DNA from: Adiantum capillus-veneris
Taxonomy: Eukaryota; Streptophyta; Polypodiopsida; Polypodiales; Pteridaceae
Direction: 5' to 3'
DNA length: 64,000 nucleotides
NCBI GenBank assembly: GCA_014529385.2
Contig: CM043953.1
Location: 90,390,842 to 90,454,841 of the forward strand
Below, one piece after another: positions 10,815 through 23,024 of this stretch. Position numbers and translations under genes: made by a program. Numbering within the stretch: position 1 is the stretch's first letter; every line of letters begins with the position of its first letter. The notes under the pieces are model-generated. The model was not told where the DNA came from, did no database searches, and worked only from the letters and a program-made list of their open reading frames with translations.

Positions 10815-11732
10815 TTAGTTCTCCATTGAGGAAGGGTCGAAGAGCTCTAACTCAGGATCTTTATATAGTTTGGACATGATGGTGGTTCTAACTTCTGAAG
10901 ACATGAAATCTATCAATTTGGCAATGTTTAACGGCACCTTTTGGGCTTCAGTCCCTTGACGTGGGGAAGATGGGATGTCCATTTCTTCGATAGGATCAAG
11001 TAGTCCCTTTGTAAACATTCTTTCCGTCAAGAAGTGAGTACGGCCACTTTCCCATGACTTTAAGTCACTTTCTTCTTGGATGACACTAGGTATGGCTAAG
11101 GGTCTATGGTCTTGGTGAGGTTGTTGTTGCGTAGGGAACACGGTGCTTGTAATCTGGATCTTCCTAGGTGCTGGTTCTAGATCCCTTTGGGTATCTTCTA
11201 CCAAACTCCTTAATTGCTTGACTCGCTCAATCTCCTCTGTAGGGTTTGGATGAGTTCCTATCTTCTCCTTGGATCCTAGCCATTGTGGCTCATGAAGATC
11301 TTCCTTGTTGGTTTCTATCTTAGTGATCGTTTTGGTCTCCATGGTTTCTCCTGAATCAAAATCCTCTTCAGTGTCGTTCGTATATACGGGGTCGTCACCA
11401 GTCCCTATGTCGGTCTTTGAACTAGGGTCTGACTTCGTTGCTTTTTGCGATCTCTTCCTGCGTGTTTTCTTCTTTTTCTGAGATTGGGCAATTGATGCCG
11501 TGTGTCTCTCCTCAAGGATGTAATTTTGTTTTTGGAGCATCAATTGTGTGAGTACGTTTACTGGTACCACATGTGTACTTTGTGATGGCTCCTCTGTAAC
11601 TTCAATCAAGTTTAATGGCGTGATCTTTGGTGCATTTGGATTATTTGGACATTGGGCAATCAAATGATCTATGCCACATCGATTACACATGAGTATCGAC
11701 ATTGTAGACGTGCTCGCTTGATTGGTTTGCAT
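10815..11732 (-). pseudogene. gag C-terminal part with zinc knuckle and charged spacer
   Basis: A 305-codon frame matching 57079-57998 of the fuller copy. Near its start is CNRCGIDHLIAQC, a C-x2-C-x3-H-x4-C zinc knuckle. A Lys/Arg-rich stretch (SQKKKKTRRKRSQK) follows, then a long acidic and Gln-rich spacer without recognised domain. The C-terminus (KLIDFMSSEVRTTIMSKL) matches the start of the plus-copy protease ORF. Nucleic-acid binding is the expected role of the knuckle and the basic run. Confidence 0.82.
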
Positions 11733-11747
11733 TAGCGTGGCGTTCTT

Positions 11748-12149
11748 TTATAGCCTAATAGGACACTCGGCTACATGATGTGGACCTCCACACTCATAGC
11801 ATTGAAGAGTCGGTCTCTTAGCAGTGTAATTGATATTTTGGCCTCTTGCCGCAAGAGCAGCTACGTGATATACAGGTTTGACTTGTCCCCAATAGTCCTC
11901 CATGTAGTATTGTGGACTTTCTTCAAGCACATCCATCCGATAGGCAATATTAGGATCTATATCTTCCTCACAGCCTTCCAAACAAGAAATAGATGACTCA
12001 CAACCCACTTGATTCACAGAAGTGATTCTCGGATGTAGTGGTTGCGGTCCCAGCACTGGAGGTGGTAAAGGTGTTGTTTGAACAACATTTTGGGCCCTAG
12101 GGACCATGTGTTGTGATGTTTGTTCAAGAGGTGGGGCCGGCATCAACAT
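11748..12149 (-). pseudogene. gag fragment with zinc knuckle CYECGGPHHVAEC
   Basis: Matches 56670-57062 of the fuller copy. CYECGGPHHVAEC is a C-x2-C-x3-H-x4-C knuckle. The upstream Pro/Gln-rich part (MPAPPLEQTSQ) begins at the first deletion junction (12144-12146). An in-frame stop at 11748-11750 separates it from the frame that carries the next knuckle. Confidence 0.82.
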
Positions 12150-13076
12150 ATGGAGGATCCATTGGACTTACCGAGGGAGTCTCCATTTGCAATAAGGTCG
12201 GTTGTTTAGCCTTTCCTGTATCCAAGAATCTCATGAGACCCGTTGAAGGCATGTTAATCCCCTTGTGCTGTCTCTCTAACTCAATGGCCCTATGGATGAC
12301 GTCACAAACTCTTTGTTGTTGATCCTCCACACTAGTAGCACCCATTGTGGATTGTAGGACATCTAACCAACCCACGTGATAGGTGTGACCTGTGTATAGG
12401 TTGGTCAGAGTTTTTGTTTGTAGTTCGTACTCCCAGTTCTCATTTAGGAACACTCCATCTAGGATTGAGGTGCTAGGGGTGTCCTTTGAGCTAGATGCAA
12501 TGTTGCTTTCTAGGGGTTGGCCCTTAGCGGTTGCTAAGTCAGGAGCATTCGTTTGCTCTCTTAGCAAGGATATTGACATAGGGGCTTTCGCTTTTAACTC
12601 TCTTCATTGCTCCGCCTTACGTAAGCTCTCGACTTCCTTTTCCCTCGCTGCAAGGATATATCGCTCAACCTCTTGCACTTCGGCAAGGCTTCTATCATCG
12701 GGTAATATGACCTCGAAGGGAAATAACTCTGAAGAGTTAGGAGTTGCAGTGAATGAGGTATAGGGTCTACGTTGGTCACGAATGGAGAATTTACTTTTCG
12801 ACCCTCCTCATTTACATCTTTAGCTCCATGTTCGGAGCGAGTGGCTCTATTAAAGGTTTCCTTCAGGCGGCTAAGGACGCTCGGTCCAGACCACGGGCCC
12901 ACGACATGCATGTCTTGGCTTGAGCTATCAGGATTAGGCATTGGGGAACCCTCCATGACGTCGTAGTCAGAGGAAGAGTCACTAGCCGCTATGTTCGGGT
13001 CTTGGTTTGTACTACCTTGGGTCCCCGCTGAGGGCCCATAACCTAAAGTAGGTGGATATTGCTCCGTCTCTAGCAC
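12124..13076 (-). pseudogene. gag N-terminal region of family T (frameshifted)
   Basis: Two overlapping frames (13076-12594 and 12579-12124) match 54217-55192 of the fuller copy. Landmarks are LETEQYPPTLG, DSSSDYDVMEG, SRLKETFNRATRSEHGA, SISLLREQ, DGVFLNENWEYELQT and GWLDVLQSTMGATSVEDQQ. The fuller copy has about ten residues after PIP that are missing here, and the frame is lost at that point. The frame then runs into the first large deletion after DPPYV. Function as the N-terminal matrix-like region is inferred from position only. Confidence 0.85.
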
Positions 13077-13836
13077 ACGACCAGAGCGTAGATGAGTGTG
13101 CCTTTGGCACCCTCCAAGAGTCGGCGAATAACCTCGAAGGTTAACCGCTTACCTTTTTTAAGCGTCGGTTTTCACTCGTGTTTTTTACATTTTTAATGTT
13201 TGATTTTTTCGATTAAAGTGTGTGATAGCTCGAAATGAGCGTATCACTTAGAGGATCGCTGTGTGCTTTACAGCAAGATTTTCGGGTTACGTGTGAAGCT
13301 AAAATTTATTTTTTTAAAAGGTGACTGAGGCCTATGCCTAAGCGTAAGCTTGGGCTTGGGTCTAGGCTTGGGTCTGGGAGATATTCCCGATCCCGGTCCT
13401 ATCTTTAATTTTTTTTTAGTTTCTTTTTTAAATTATATATATATATATAAGGATAAGGTCGCCGCGGCCTGCGCGAGAGCACACACACACTCTATCTACC
13501 TACTTCTAACTAATACACCTACTGTTACACACTAACACACTCTATTAGCTCTCACAGATCTACTTCCTACTTACTGTACACAGAAAACTAACAACCTTAA
13601 TACATAGAGAATAAACAGAGTACCTTTGAAAACTCCATTAACAAAGAAAACTAACAACCTTAATACATAGAGAATAAACACAGTACCTTTGAAAACTCCA
13701 TTAACAAAAGAAATACACAGTATAACACAAAATCCTTCTTCTCAACACACACACACACTCCTTCCTTACCTTTCCTACAATTGAAATTGCACCACAACAG
13801 AAGCACAAAGTGCCATTCAAGCTTAGTGTATGGCAT
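13077..13836 (-). other. untranslated leader of the minus-strand family T copy
   Basis: Region between primer-binding site and gag, homologous to 53478-54195. It contains an exact-style 63-bp tandem duplication (13583-13645 and 13646-13708) that is single in the plus copy. It also has a poly-T/TA run at 13410-13450 on the plus strand. Confidence 0.8.
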
Positions 13837-13854
13837 TCCCCGACAACGGCGCCA
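13837..13854 (-). promoter_or_regulatory. primer-binding site
   Basis: TGGCGCCGTTGTCGGGGA on the minus strand, four bases after the LTR. Same type as at 4289-4306 and 53460-53477. Confidence 0.9.
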
Positions 13855-13858
13855 AAAA

Positions 13859-14435
13859 TGTGCGCATATGTCGCACGTGTCAATGCAATGAACTTGCCGA
13901 TACACTGCGTGCGAGCCACAAATGGCTCCAAGCATACAACAAGCTTAAACTAGTAAGCTCAAAGATGACGATTGTGTGTCACTCACTGCTCTACGCTTGC
14001 TTCGTGGAGGATTCCTCACTACGAAGAAGAGGGAGACGCCGCTACGCCGCGCTCAACCGCCTTGCCGCCGTCGTGCCGCCACAATGCTTGATTGCACACA
14101 CTCTCTCTCTCTCTGTCACGCATACATACACACACACAAGGAGATGAAGAAGAAGAAGATGGAGATGGAGCAAGAGCACTCTTCAATTGCACAAATGAGA
14201 GAATGAGTGAATTTTAGGTTTAGTTGGTTTTTATTTGAGCTCGCCCCATTCACACTTGGGCGCCCATGCTTAGCCAACTAATCCCTTGAATGTTCCAGTT
14301 AGAGTGTGCCTCTCATCGGCGATCACTCTTACCCTTTTCCTATTGGACCGACAAGCCCGTTATCTGACTCTACCAAGTAAATAATACAACGTCCGTCGTA
14401 GGTGATAGGGTATCTGTGATCCGTGAGGGTTAACA
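13859..14435 (-). repeat. family T LTR, copy 2 (577 bp), 5' LTR of the minus copy
   Basis: TGTTAACCCTCACGG starts at 14435 and the repeat ends with GCACA at 13859, next to the primer-binding site. Compared with copies 1 and 3 the TATA box is eroded (TTTTTATTTGAG on the plus strand at 14227-14238). The five bases beyond the start (14436-14440) are ACTTG; no matching target duplication was found on the other side. Confidence 0.92.
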
Positions 14436-15690
14436 ACTTGAGACGGCACTCTCTATAGTCATCAACGATGGCATGGGTGGTATAGGTAGTGCTAGAGAGG
14501 GGAATCTCTCTCTCTCTCTCTCTCTCTCTCTGTGAATACCAAGACCTGATTTCAAGGCTCGATGCATAGATCTTTGAGGTCTCTTGGGATTGTTCCTACG
14601 ATGTTAAAAACTTCTGCTCTCTCTATTCTCTCTATCGTATAGAATCCTTGCTTCGAGTTAGATGATATAAAATCAATAGAATCGTTGCTTCCAAGTTCGA
14701 CACTTAGAATTTTTATACTCTGAAAGTACGCAAGGCCCGGCTCAGAAAGCAAGAAAAAATGTTTTTGGAAACGAAACGGTGCCCGGTCTTGCGTAAAAAC
14801 AGCTTGTGGCGATCCGCGCCGACGTGGATGGCTACAAGAAATTTTTGAGATGGAGAAGAGCGACTCATGAAAACTACCAGTGGTCATCCACGCCATCGTG
14901 GATGGCTACATGTAGTTTTCACTTGGAAGATGGAGCCAGTCAAATGAAATAAGTGAATCAATGAAAAGAGAGTCCTGGAGGTGGCAACGGTAGTCCCGCC
15001 AGTGGTAGCGCTGAAGTGGCCATGGTGTTTTTGGATGTGGCAGTGGTATGACGGTGGCACTCTTGGTGTTCCGAGACATAGAAGTGGCAGTCATGGCGGT
15101 GGCCATGGCAATTAAGGAGGTAGTAGTATGGTGGTCCCAGATGTGGTATTGGGTGAAGGTGGCTGGTGGTGACTCCGAGCATGGTGGAATTGGATTCTAG
15201 ACAACGCTAGCACTGACATGGAACGTACACTTTTGGCCAAGCTATTGCTGCATGGCCTCGACCTGCAGCCCTGTCCACCTTCCTTGCCCGCCATGTTGTG
15301 GGCGGCTAGCTTATCGATGGCCAACTTGACCGCCTCATGGACATATCTTGGATGCTCTCATCCCACACAATTATCCCTCTGTCCCGACCAGAAGGAAGTC
15401 TGCCATGTGTGTCTTGTATATACGATTGGCGAGGAGTTGAACTTTGAAGCGATGCATATCCAATGATTATTGAGTGTGGGTCTTAATTGATAATTGTACC
15501 CATATTTTGGTTCTTGGCAAAGAGTAAGATCCAACTAGTCACCATTATTTGAAGAGCCGCCTGGGGCTATTGCCTCTAGTGGAAGAGCTATGTAGGGCTC
15601 GTAAAATGGTGCATGCACTCCATCGCAGGGATGGTGCCAATATAAAGCAAATGCGGAGCTCTAAAGCTTTAGGAATCCAAAGTTCTTTAG

Positions 15691-15749
<59 letters not shown>

Positions 15750-18480
15750 CCAGATCTTAAAGGTCTATTCGGGACCTAGTTAAACTGATGAAGAACAAGG
15801 AAACTACTAAAGAATTTTCATTTCTTTTGTGCTAGTTTGGTACTTCACATGGAACTCAAACTTTATTGATTTTTCTAGGCAAAACAATAACGGTAGAAAA
15901 TAGTTTTTTGTCTCTTTGTGTATCTATAAGTAGAAGGTCTATTTTAAGCTGTTGATCAATGTACCTTTAAAAAAAATTCAAACTTGTTTACATACAGAAA
16001 ATATCAAAGATTCTTGTATATTGTGATAGTGACTTTTGTCTAGCTCCCACCTCTATACATCTTCTAGTATTGAGGTGCTTAGCAAAATGTTGCTCGAGTT
16101 TGCATAAACTCAAAAGAGTTTGCTCGGAATGTGGATTTCCTCATCAATAACAAGGGACTTTTCACTTGGATATGGTTTTAGAATGAGAAGACAAAGCTAC
16201 GTACACACCGAGTGCCCAAATTTGGGTAGCATGCTCACATGCAAATATGGAGGATGTCCAACAAAATTTCGTTGAATGTGAAGAATATGGAGTGGGTACA
16301 AGCTTGGGAAACCGCTCCTCATGCCTACCCAAGCCTTGAATTTGAGACACTATATCATTAGTTGAGCACCCCACCAATGAGATGAGCTACTTTTTGTGCC
16401 CACCCTGCTTTTAAATTTATAAAAACAAACTCGGTGCCTGCGAGCCTTACTATGTGACCCTTGCTAGCCCATCCCAAACAAGCACGGTTAAGGGGGGTTT
16501 GGTGTGTAAGCGCCTCAATAGTGGCTCTCAAATCTAGGCCTCTCACGTAGATTTCATCTCCTCTAATGGGAAAAAGCTAACTAGGACCTGCATTGACACC
16601 CTTGACACAAAATGATCTAGGTCAGCTTTTGAAACATGACTACATAACCTTCTCACCCTCCTAGCACATCCTTCTCCTCCTATGCACATCACCAACTACA
16701 ATCATAGACAAGGACACTTAAACTTCTTTACTATTTGGATCTTGATGCTTACCCCAAGCCTCAAGGTGTCCTTCCTCTTTTAGCTTATTCTTTACAAGTC
16801 ATTATGGAATAAATCCAAAGCTGAAGATGGCATCAAAACACCATGTCCTGTGCTATACTGAGGTCCACCTCCTCGCCATACTTTACATTGTAGTAGCGTC
16901 CATGTGTGTCTAGCACGGGTGCGTCAATATACTCATCCTTTGCGTCACGGGCGGTATGCTTTGAAATAGGGGACTCCGCCCCCCCACTACCAAAACAAGC
17001 GAAGCACAAGATCCCTAGTTGCTCCGTCTCTCTCGGATTTCGCTACCCTGAGACAAGCGTCGATACGCATCGCTAGAAGAAGTTCGTCGATGGTGCTTTG
17101 GCAAAGAAGGAGTGGAATGGAGTGGCGTGGGACCCTGCCATGCCATGGGAATGGAACCCTGCAATGCCATGGGAGTGGGACCCTGCGATGGAAGGGAAGT
17201 AGGACGGTAAGAAGGAGCCGTAGATTGAGGTGGCTCTGGTGCAAGGCTTTGGATGTAAGGAGTCCCTCTCCGACTCCCCCATGGCATGGATTACGGAGAA
17301 AGACCGTAGGTCGCAAGCTGCTACGGAGTGTACCGGCCAAACAATGCATCCATCGAACGGAGGTACTAGTTCTGTAAAGAGATAGCCCATTGTAGGTTTG
17401 GATCTACCACCGGCGAAGGAATCTAAGTAGAGTAGGTGTAGGAGGGCCATGCCTGCAATTAACAAAGATAAACCTATAACACTCATGGTTTAGGATTAAC
17501 TAGCCACAAATAATCTTAATTCTTTGCTTGGTCTCACCACCTCAAGACTCAGGTCCACTGGAGGCGATGTCCACCCTGGGTGGGAGCCCACCTGGAGGTG
17601 AACCAACCAAATGAAGAACCAGATGGCTGCTCCCACCAGGTGGTCTTTTGTCTAACATCTACGTTACAGAGAGCAATATGAGTTTTGGCTTCCCCCCCCT
17701 ACTCACTCATGTATATATATGTACACAAGTATATATGCGCACAAGCACATAGATACATATACATACTAGTAGACCTAAGCAGGGGCTAGTAGTGCCAAAG
17801 GTCAAGTGGCACCTCTTCAGATATCATCACAATCTCAACCATGGTAAAACCAATGGTACATTGAAGTAATCCATGCATGAGTGGATCAATGACCGCAACT
17901 CCACGATTAAAAAATGACTATACCCAAGAGGAGGCGTCTAACCTTCGGGTGCTATGCTCCCGTACTAAGTGCCTACATACATGTATAAACAAATATATAC
18001 GTACACCCCCCCATAATTTAAGTATATACAATTACATACTCTGTACAATTAAGTATAATTTAAGTATATACAATTACGTAAATGTAGCCATCATTTTATT
18101 TTGTGCACAGTGCAAGAGTGCTTCTGCCTCTGTTGAGTGCTTTGAATTAGAAGAGATTCTTTATTATGCTTCTTCGAGGGATTACTATGCACATTACATG
18201 CCTACCTCCATTCTGAGGTACTGTGTCGCTGAAAGCTTTCCAACCTAATGCCGCATCCGTAGAGAGAAAGAGAGAGATAGATAGAAAGAGAGAGAGAAAG
18301 ATAAAGAAGGTAGAGAGAAGAGCATAGAAAGTCATTTTTGAACTCCATCTTGGGGATATAAAAAAGATCTTTTTCAAAGCACTCTATAGAATCCTCTGTA
18401 CTCTCGCATGACGCACCCCGCAAAATGGTGGCTGCGCTTACAATCATTGCTCTTTACTTACTTGCAAGCTCACATACGCA
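14436..18480. other. 4-kb stretch without recognised genes
   Basis: Several open frames of 60-140 codons occur but none resembles a family I know. Contents seen: CT microsatellite (14498-14531); a CT then TA microsatellite (15689-15750); an imperfect duplication around GTGGATGGCTACA (14831 and 14898); a GTGG-rich stretch (14970-15190); a 22-bp tandem duplication TAATTTAAGTATATACAATT at about 18013 and 18058. Single-copy host DNA is possible. Confidence 0.6.
17128..17195. repeat. short tandem repeat, ~27-bp unit
   Basis: About 2.5 units built on GGACCCTGCCATGCCATGGG, with variants at 17130, 17156 and 17182. Confidence 0.75.
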
Positions 18481-18491
18481 ACGGCTATCTT

Positions 18492-18492
<1 letters not shown>

Positions 18493-18534
<42 letters not shown>

Positions 18535-18645
18535 TCTCCCTCCCTTTCCCTCTCCATCTCTCTCTCCCTCTATCTCTATTATCTATCTCCCCCTCTTTCT
18601 CTTTCTCCCTCTACCTTTATCTCTATTCTCTATCTCTCTCTCCCC

Positions 18646-18694
<49 letters not shown>

Positions 18695-18825
18695 CCCCTC
18701 TCTTTCTCTATCTCCCTCTCTCCCTCTAACTCTATCTCTATTCTCTATTTCTCTCTCTTTATCTTTCTCCCTCTACCTCTATTCTCTCTTTCCCTCCCCC
18801 CCCCCCCCCCCCCCCCTCTCTCTTT
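18493..18825. repeat. polypyrimidine tract upstream of the LINE
   Basis: About 330 bases of almost pure C/T on the plus strand, ending in a ~20-base C run (18797-18817). It mixes (TC)n with a more complex pattern (CTCTAACTCTATCTCTATT and similar) that recurs at 23085-23180. Confidence 0.92.
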
Positions 18826-19010
18826 TGATCATAACTTCTTCATCCGAACTCCGATTTGGGTGATCTATAGCCTCAATCGAAGAGCACAAAGTCCTCTACG
18901 CATTGATGTAAAGACAGAAATTTTCAGAGTTATGGAAGGTGTTTCTGTAGCAGCATTTCCGAAGTGAATAGGTTCAACAAAATTGATTCTCATCTCCTAT
19001 TTTACATACA

Positions 19011-19860
19011 ATGTCTTCCGGCACTCGCAATGGTTCTTCTTCTTCAACAAGGTCCACAACCATTATGGAAAATGATCCAAAATCTCCTAAGTGTGGAGAT
19101 AGCAACACAACCACCCAACCAACGACATCGGAAACCATGATCATGGCGTACTTGGTATCATTGCAAGAGACCGTAAACAAACAAGGCGAAGACTTACGAG
19201 CACTTGCAATGGAGAATGGCACACTAAGGGTACTTGTGGTTGAGAATGAGAATCTCAAGAGGACACTTGAGATGCAAACAACACGTTTGATGCAACTTGA
19301 AGAGGAAGTCAAGGAATGTAAACGCTCTCTTGTGGACTTGAATGCTTTGAAGGAGCGGATGAGCAAAGTAGAGCATGACCATGTATTGAAAGAGGAGAAA
19401 TTTGACACTATGAGCCGGGATGTATGCGACATGAAAAATGTATGCACAAACAAGTCTTGGGCTGATGTATGTGGTAGCAATGTGGTTTCTAATTCCTCAC
19501 TCATGCAAGCTATGGTTCAAACAAAGAATGTTGAGAATGTGGATGTGGAGGAGTTGAAGGAACGGGAGCGACGTTCCAAGAACATTGTTATTCATGGAAT
19601 TCCCAAAGAGAAGTTAGAGACACCTCCTTCTCTTGCCATTGTTATTGAAGATTTCTTCAAAACCCACTTTGGCATGTCCGGAGTTATGGTCTATGGAGCA
19701 CATAGAGTGGGGAAGCAAGGAGCTCCTCGCTCGGGAAGATCGCACTATTAAGCAACAAAATATGCGTCGCAAGGCATATGAGGAAAAGAATAATAAAAAC
19801 AAGGAGATCTCTCATGAAGAAAATGTGCCCACAGAGGAGGCAAGTATCTCAAGCAAATAG
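19011..19860 (+). pseudogene. LINE ORF1, coiled-coil RNA-binding protein (one lesion)
   Basis: The first frame (19011-19751) has a Ser/Thr-rich N-terminus, then a long heptad-like coiled coil (about residues 40-130: LAMENGTLRVLVVENENLKR and onward). An RRM-like start follows: RRSKNIVIHGIPKEKLETPP and GAHRVGKQG. After the Gly-Lys-Gln region the frame shifts, and 19743-19860 gives the end (IKQQNMRRKAYEEKNNKNKE...EEASISSK). Compared with L1-type ORF1 proteins, the segment joining the two halves is shortened. ORF1 proteins form trimers and coat the RNA; that role is inferred here. ORF2 begins only a few bases after its stop. Confidence 0.82.
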
Positions 19861-19866
19861 GGATGC

Positions 19867-22833
19867 GTGACCTATGAGACCGAGTTACAATTGAAAATAT
19901 GCTTTTGGAATTGTAATGGATACCCATGGAATGCGGGGGTTGGCATTGATGAACTAACAAGCAAAGCCGATGTTGTACTTCTTGTTGAAACTTGGGAGCA
20001 TGATACACAAAGGATTAACGGCTTGGAGGATTACAATGTACATTCATTGATGTGGTCAAAGAATCTCAAGCAACAAAGAGGACAAGGAGGGTTAGCATGT
20101 ATGGTTAAGAAAGGATTGGAAGATTTTGTATCAATTGTGAAAGATGACAAGTACAAACGTTATGTATGGCTGAAAATTATGACACCAAAAAGAGCACCCA
20201 TTTTTGTAGCTGGTTGCTACATTCCTCATCATGATTCTCCCTTTTATGCTTGCATGGATAGAGATCAACCATTTTCTGATTTGGAAGAGGACATTGCTTA
20301 TTTCAAAGGTGAAGGTGATGTTATTGTATTTGGGGATATGAATGCTCGCACAAAAACATTGCAACATGATATTCAACAATTTGATATGCCATACATTTCA
20401 AGGGAGTTGGAGGAAGTTCACTTGTATGATCGTACTTCAATGGATGAGAAAGAGCCGGATCACTATGGAAAGTTACTTTTACACATGTGTAATAGCATGG
20501 GTATGCTCATTGCCAATGGTGTATCTTTGTGGAGTGGAACCAATGGATTTACATGTAGGAGACATAATGGGGATAGTGTGATTGACTATATGCTACTCTC
20601 TGAAGCCATCATGTATCGCATAAAGAGTTTTGTGTTTGGTCAATGGACCCCGGAATCCGACCATCGCACCTTATGTATTGACCTTTCATGTGGAGAAGCA
20701 ACTAAGCATGATAATCTCAGCCAAAGGAAAGAGAAGTTATCACTATGTATGGATTTCAAATGGGCACCAATGTACATTGAAATGGTTGAGCAAAAATTAT
20801 GGATGACAAAGCTTCAATGTGATGCACCATTGGAAACTAAATGGGAACCTTTCAAGAAAGCTATTTGTTCTTGTGCGGAAGAATGCTTTGCCATAAAGCA
20901 TCTCCATGGTATCAACAAAGATAGATCACGCAAAAGGTGGTTTGATAAAGAATGTCAAGATGCTCGAAAGTCCTTGATAAAGCTTGATGCAACTGTGGAC
21001 AAAGACAACTATCAAAGTCATTTGCATACATACAAGGCATTGATTCAAAAGAAGAGAAGAAGATGGGAAGTAAAGCAACAAGAATTTCAAGTCCAAGAAA
21101 AGGCACATGCATGTGGAAGATTTTGGAGAAACTTGAGAGGCAAGCGGGTTGAGAATTTTGGTAACTTGAGTCTAGTGGATATGTACACACATTGTAGGCA
21201 ATTATATGAGCAAGCAAATACTGAAAAAATGCCATTTTATGGTTCACTCCCATGTATGCCGTCTTTTTTTACTATTGAGGATGTATGCAGTGGGCTTGAA
21301 AAGTTGGCCACTCGCAAAGCGGGAGATCTTCAAGGTATCAAGCCGGAGATGATCAAATGGACGGGAGATTTTACCCATGAGTGGATGTGTGATATGTTCA
21401 ACCTTGCACTTCAACATGGTATGCCTTATGATTGGAGTACTAATTGGGTTAAGCCTTTGCATAAAGGAGGGGATGTAAAGAATGTAAGCAACTACCGGAC
21501 TATAATGATTGGGTCTCTTATGGCAAAGTTGTTTGGGTGCATAATGGAGATGAAATTGAGTGATTGGGCTGAAGAGAATGACAAGCGTGCAAAGGGACAA
21601 GCGGGTTTTCGTCGATGCCATAGCACCATTGATCATCTTGTCACTCTTCGTGTTCTCATGGAGGAAAGTCAGTTGAAAGGCAAGCGATTGTATTGTTGTT
21701 TTGTGGACTTTAAGAAAGCCTTTGATATGATTCCACGTAACAATTTGTGGAGAAGGATGGAAGAACTCCAAGTGCCAAGTGAGTTTATGCTTGCGGTTTC
21801 TCGAATCTATGAGAATGTGATTTTTCAATTGCGCATGGGAAGAGAAATTTCAGAAATTTTTGTAAGCACTATTGGGGTTAAACAAGGATGTCCATTGTGA
21901 CCAACTCTCTTTGGTCTATGCATCGATCAATTGGAACAAATGGTACTTGACTTTATGCAAGAAGAAGGCATTGAAGAGGTCACTATTTGCAATGCGATAA
22001 TCATGCTTTTGTTGTATGCAGATGATGTAGTGCTTCTAGCACACACTTTAGAAGATGCACAAAAGCTTATGGTTGTCCTTGAGAACTTTTTCTTGCATAG
22101 TAGGCTGATTGTAAATGAATCCAAAACAAAGGTTATGCTTGTGAAAACCAACCATAAGGAGAAGCCATGCATTGTGTACAACAACGAGACACTTGAAGTT
22201 GTTGAGAGCTTTAAGTACCTTGGCCTTGAGGTTCCATCCAATCACAAGTGGCATGAATGTGCTATGCGTCGTTTGGAAGCGGGAAAGAGAGCATATTATG
22301 CATTTGAGAACATGTGTAATGCGGGAAACATCAAGTGTTGGGTTCTCAAGAAGTATCTTTTTGATGCATTGGTGACACCAGTTCTTCTTTATGGAGTTGA
22401 AGTGTGGGGCGGGAGCATCTCAAAGTCTACTTGGAAAGAGTTTGAGAATGTCCAAAAGCGTTTTCTTACAAACTTTCTCCAAGTTAAGACACAAACACCA
22501 TATATGCTCTTACTTCTTGAGTCAGGATCTCTTCCAATTGAGGTTATGGGCATGGAAAGGGTTGTAGAGTACATGATAAAGATGCGTCAAAACCCCTCAC
22601 ATCGACTTCCTACAATTGCATGGGAAGCAAGCAAAAAAGTTCAAAAGACGCATAAAAGCAAGATCTTGAGCACGGGATGGATGCAAGACATAAAGAAGTG
22701 GTTTGGGAGATGGGATGCATTACACTTGCTACATGATGCTTCAATTGACTCTCAAGTGAATGAAGATTTTCTACAACGCCAATGTATTACGGCTTGGGAG
22801 AAATCTGGTGGGTCACGCTTCATACATTACTAG
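19867..22833 (+). pseudogene. LINE ORF2, endonuclease and reverse transcriptase (single in-frame stop)
   Basis: One frame of 989 codons including the terminal stop, interrupted once by TGA at 21898-21900, inside the normal RT motif GVKQGCPL-PTLFG. APE endonuclease: CFWNCNG (about residue 16), VETWEH (~40), FGDMNART (~157), SVIDYML (~238), ESDHRT (~262). RT: NYRTIMIGS, GQAGFRRCHSTIDH, FVDFKKAFD, IGVKQGCPL, LLLYADDVVLL (~715) with the YADD box intact. No clear ATG fits the start, and the frame is open from GTG at 19867. The protein would nick target DNA and prime reverse transcription there. One base change separates this frame from being open through RT. Confidence 0.93.
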
Positions 22834-23024
22834 AGTGCTCAGCTTTAGATCACATCCGAACTTGCTTCTCTCACATTTTCAGCCATAACTTAGACCTACA
22901 CACTTTCCTCTCCCAGCCAAAGTGTGGGCTCTCCATTGCAACTCTCATTGCTACAATTTTGGAGCATCGAGAGTCACTCATCAGCCATACACATACTACA
23001 TCACATGTAACTTTGGTCCCATAG
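22782..23024 (+). pseudogene. LINE ORF2 C-terminal tail in shifted frame
   Basis: The frame ending at 23024 contains DLHTFLSQPKCGLSIATLIATILEHRES, read here in parts DLHTFLSQPKC and IATLIATILEHRES. It resembles the extreme C-terminus of this type of LINE polymerase. The Cys/His region that usually precedes it is mostly missing, so a deletion with frameshift near 22815-22840 is inferred. Confidence 0.6.

Larger units (their letters stand above)
9111..14435 (-). mobile_element. family T Ty3/gypsy element, deletion derivative (minus strand)
   Basis: This is the same family as the plus-strand element starting at 52873, in the opposite orientation. Order on the minus strand: LTR, primer-binding site, leader, gag N-part, third and fourth zinc knuckles, spacer, retropepsin-like domain, WVPK-repeat ORF, polypurine tract. 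Relative to the fuller copy it lacks two blocks, equivalent to about 55193-56668 (capsid core and first two zinc knuckles) and 58829-62975 (RT, RNase H, integrase, second retropepsin). It can only have moved with enzymes supplied in trans, if it moved after the deletions. Confidence 0.92.

Noticed and set aside
14552-17490. Open frames of 70-140 codons as host genes
   Set aside because: No recognisable domain, codon pattern or splice structure that I could support.
17560-17600. Palindromic TCCACCCTGGGTGG segment as a regulatory site
   Set aside because: Short and isolated; chance or remnant of a repeat is as likely.
18408-18967. Long Ser/Leu-repeat open frames over the CT tract
   Set aside because: They are translations of (CT)n microsatellite with no start context or non-repetitive domain.
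21898-21900. TGA in LINE ORF2 as programmed recoding
   Set aside because: No supporting structure or second example in the window; a simple mutation is the plainer reading.
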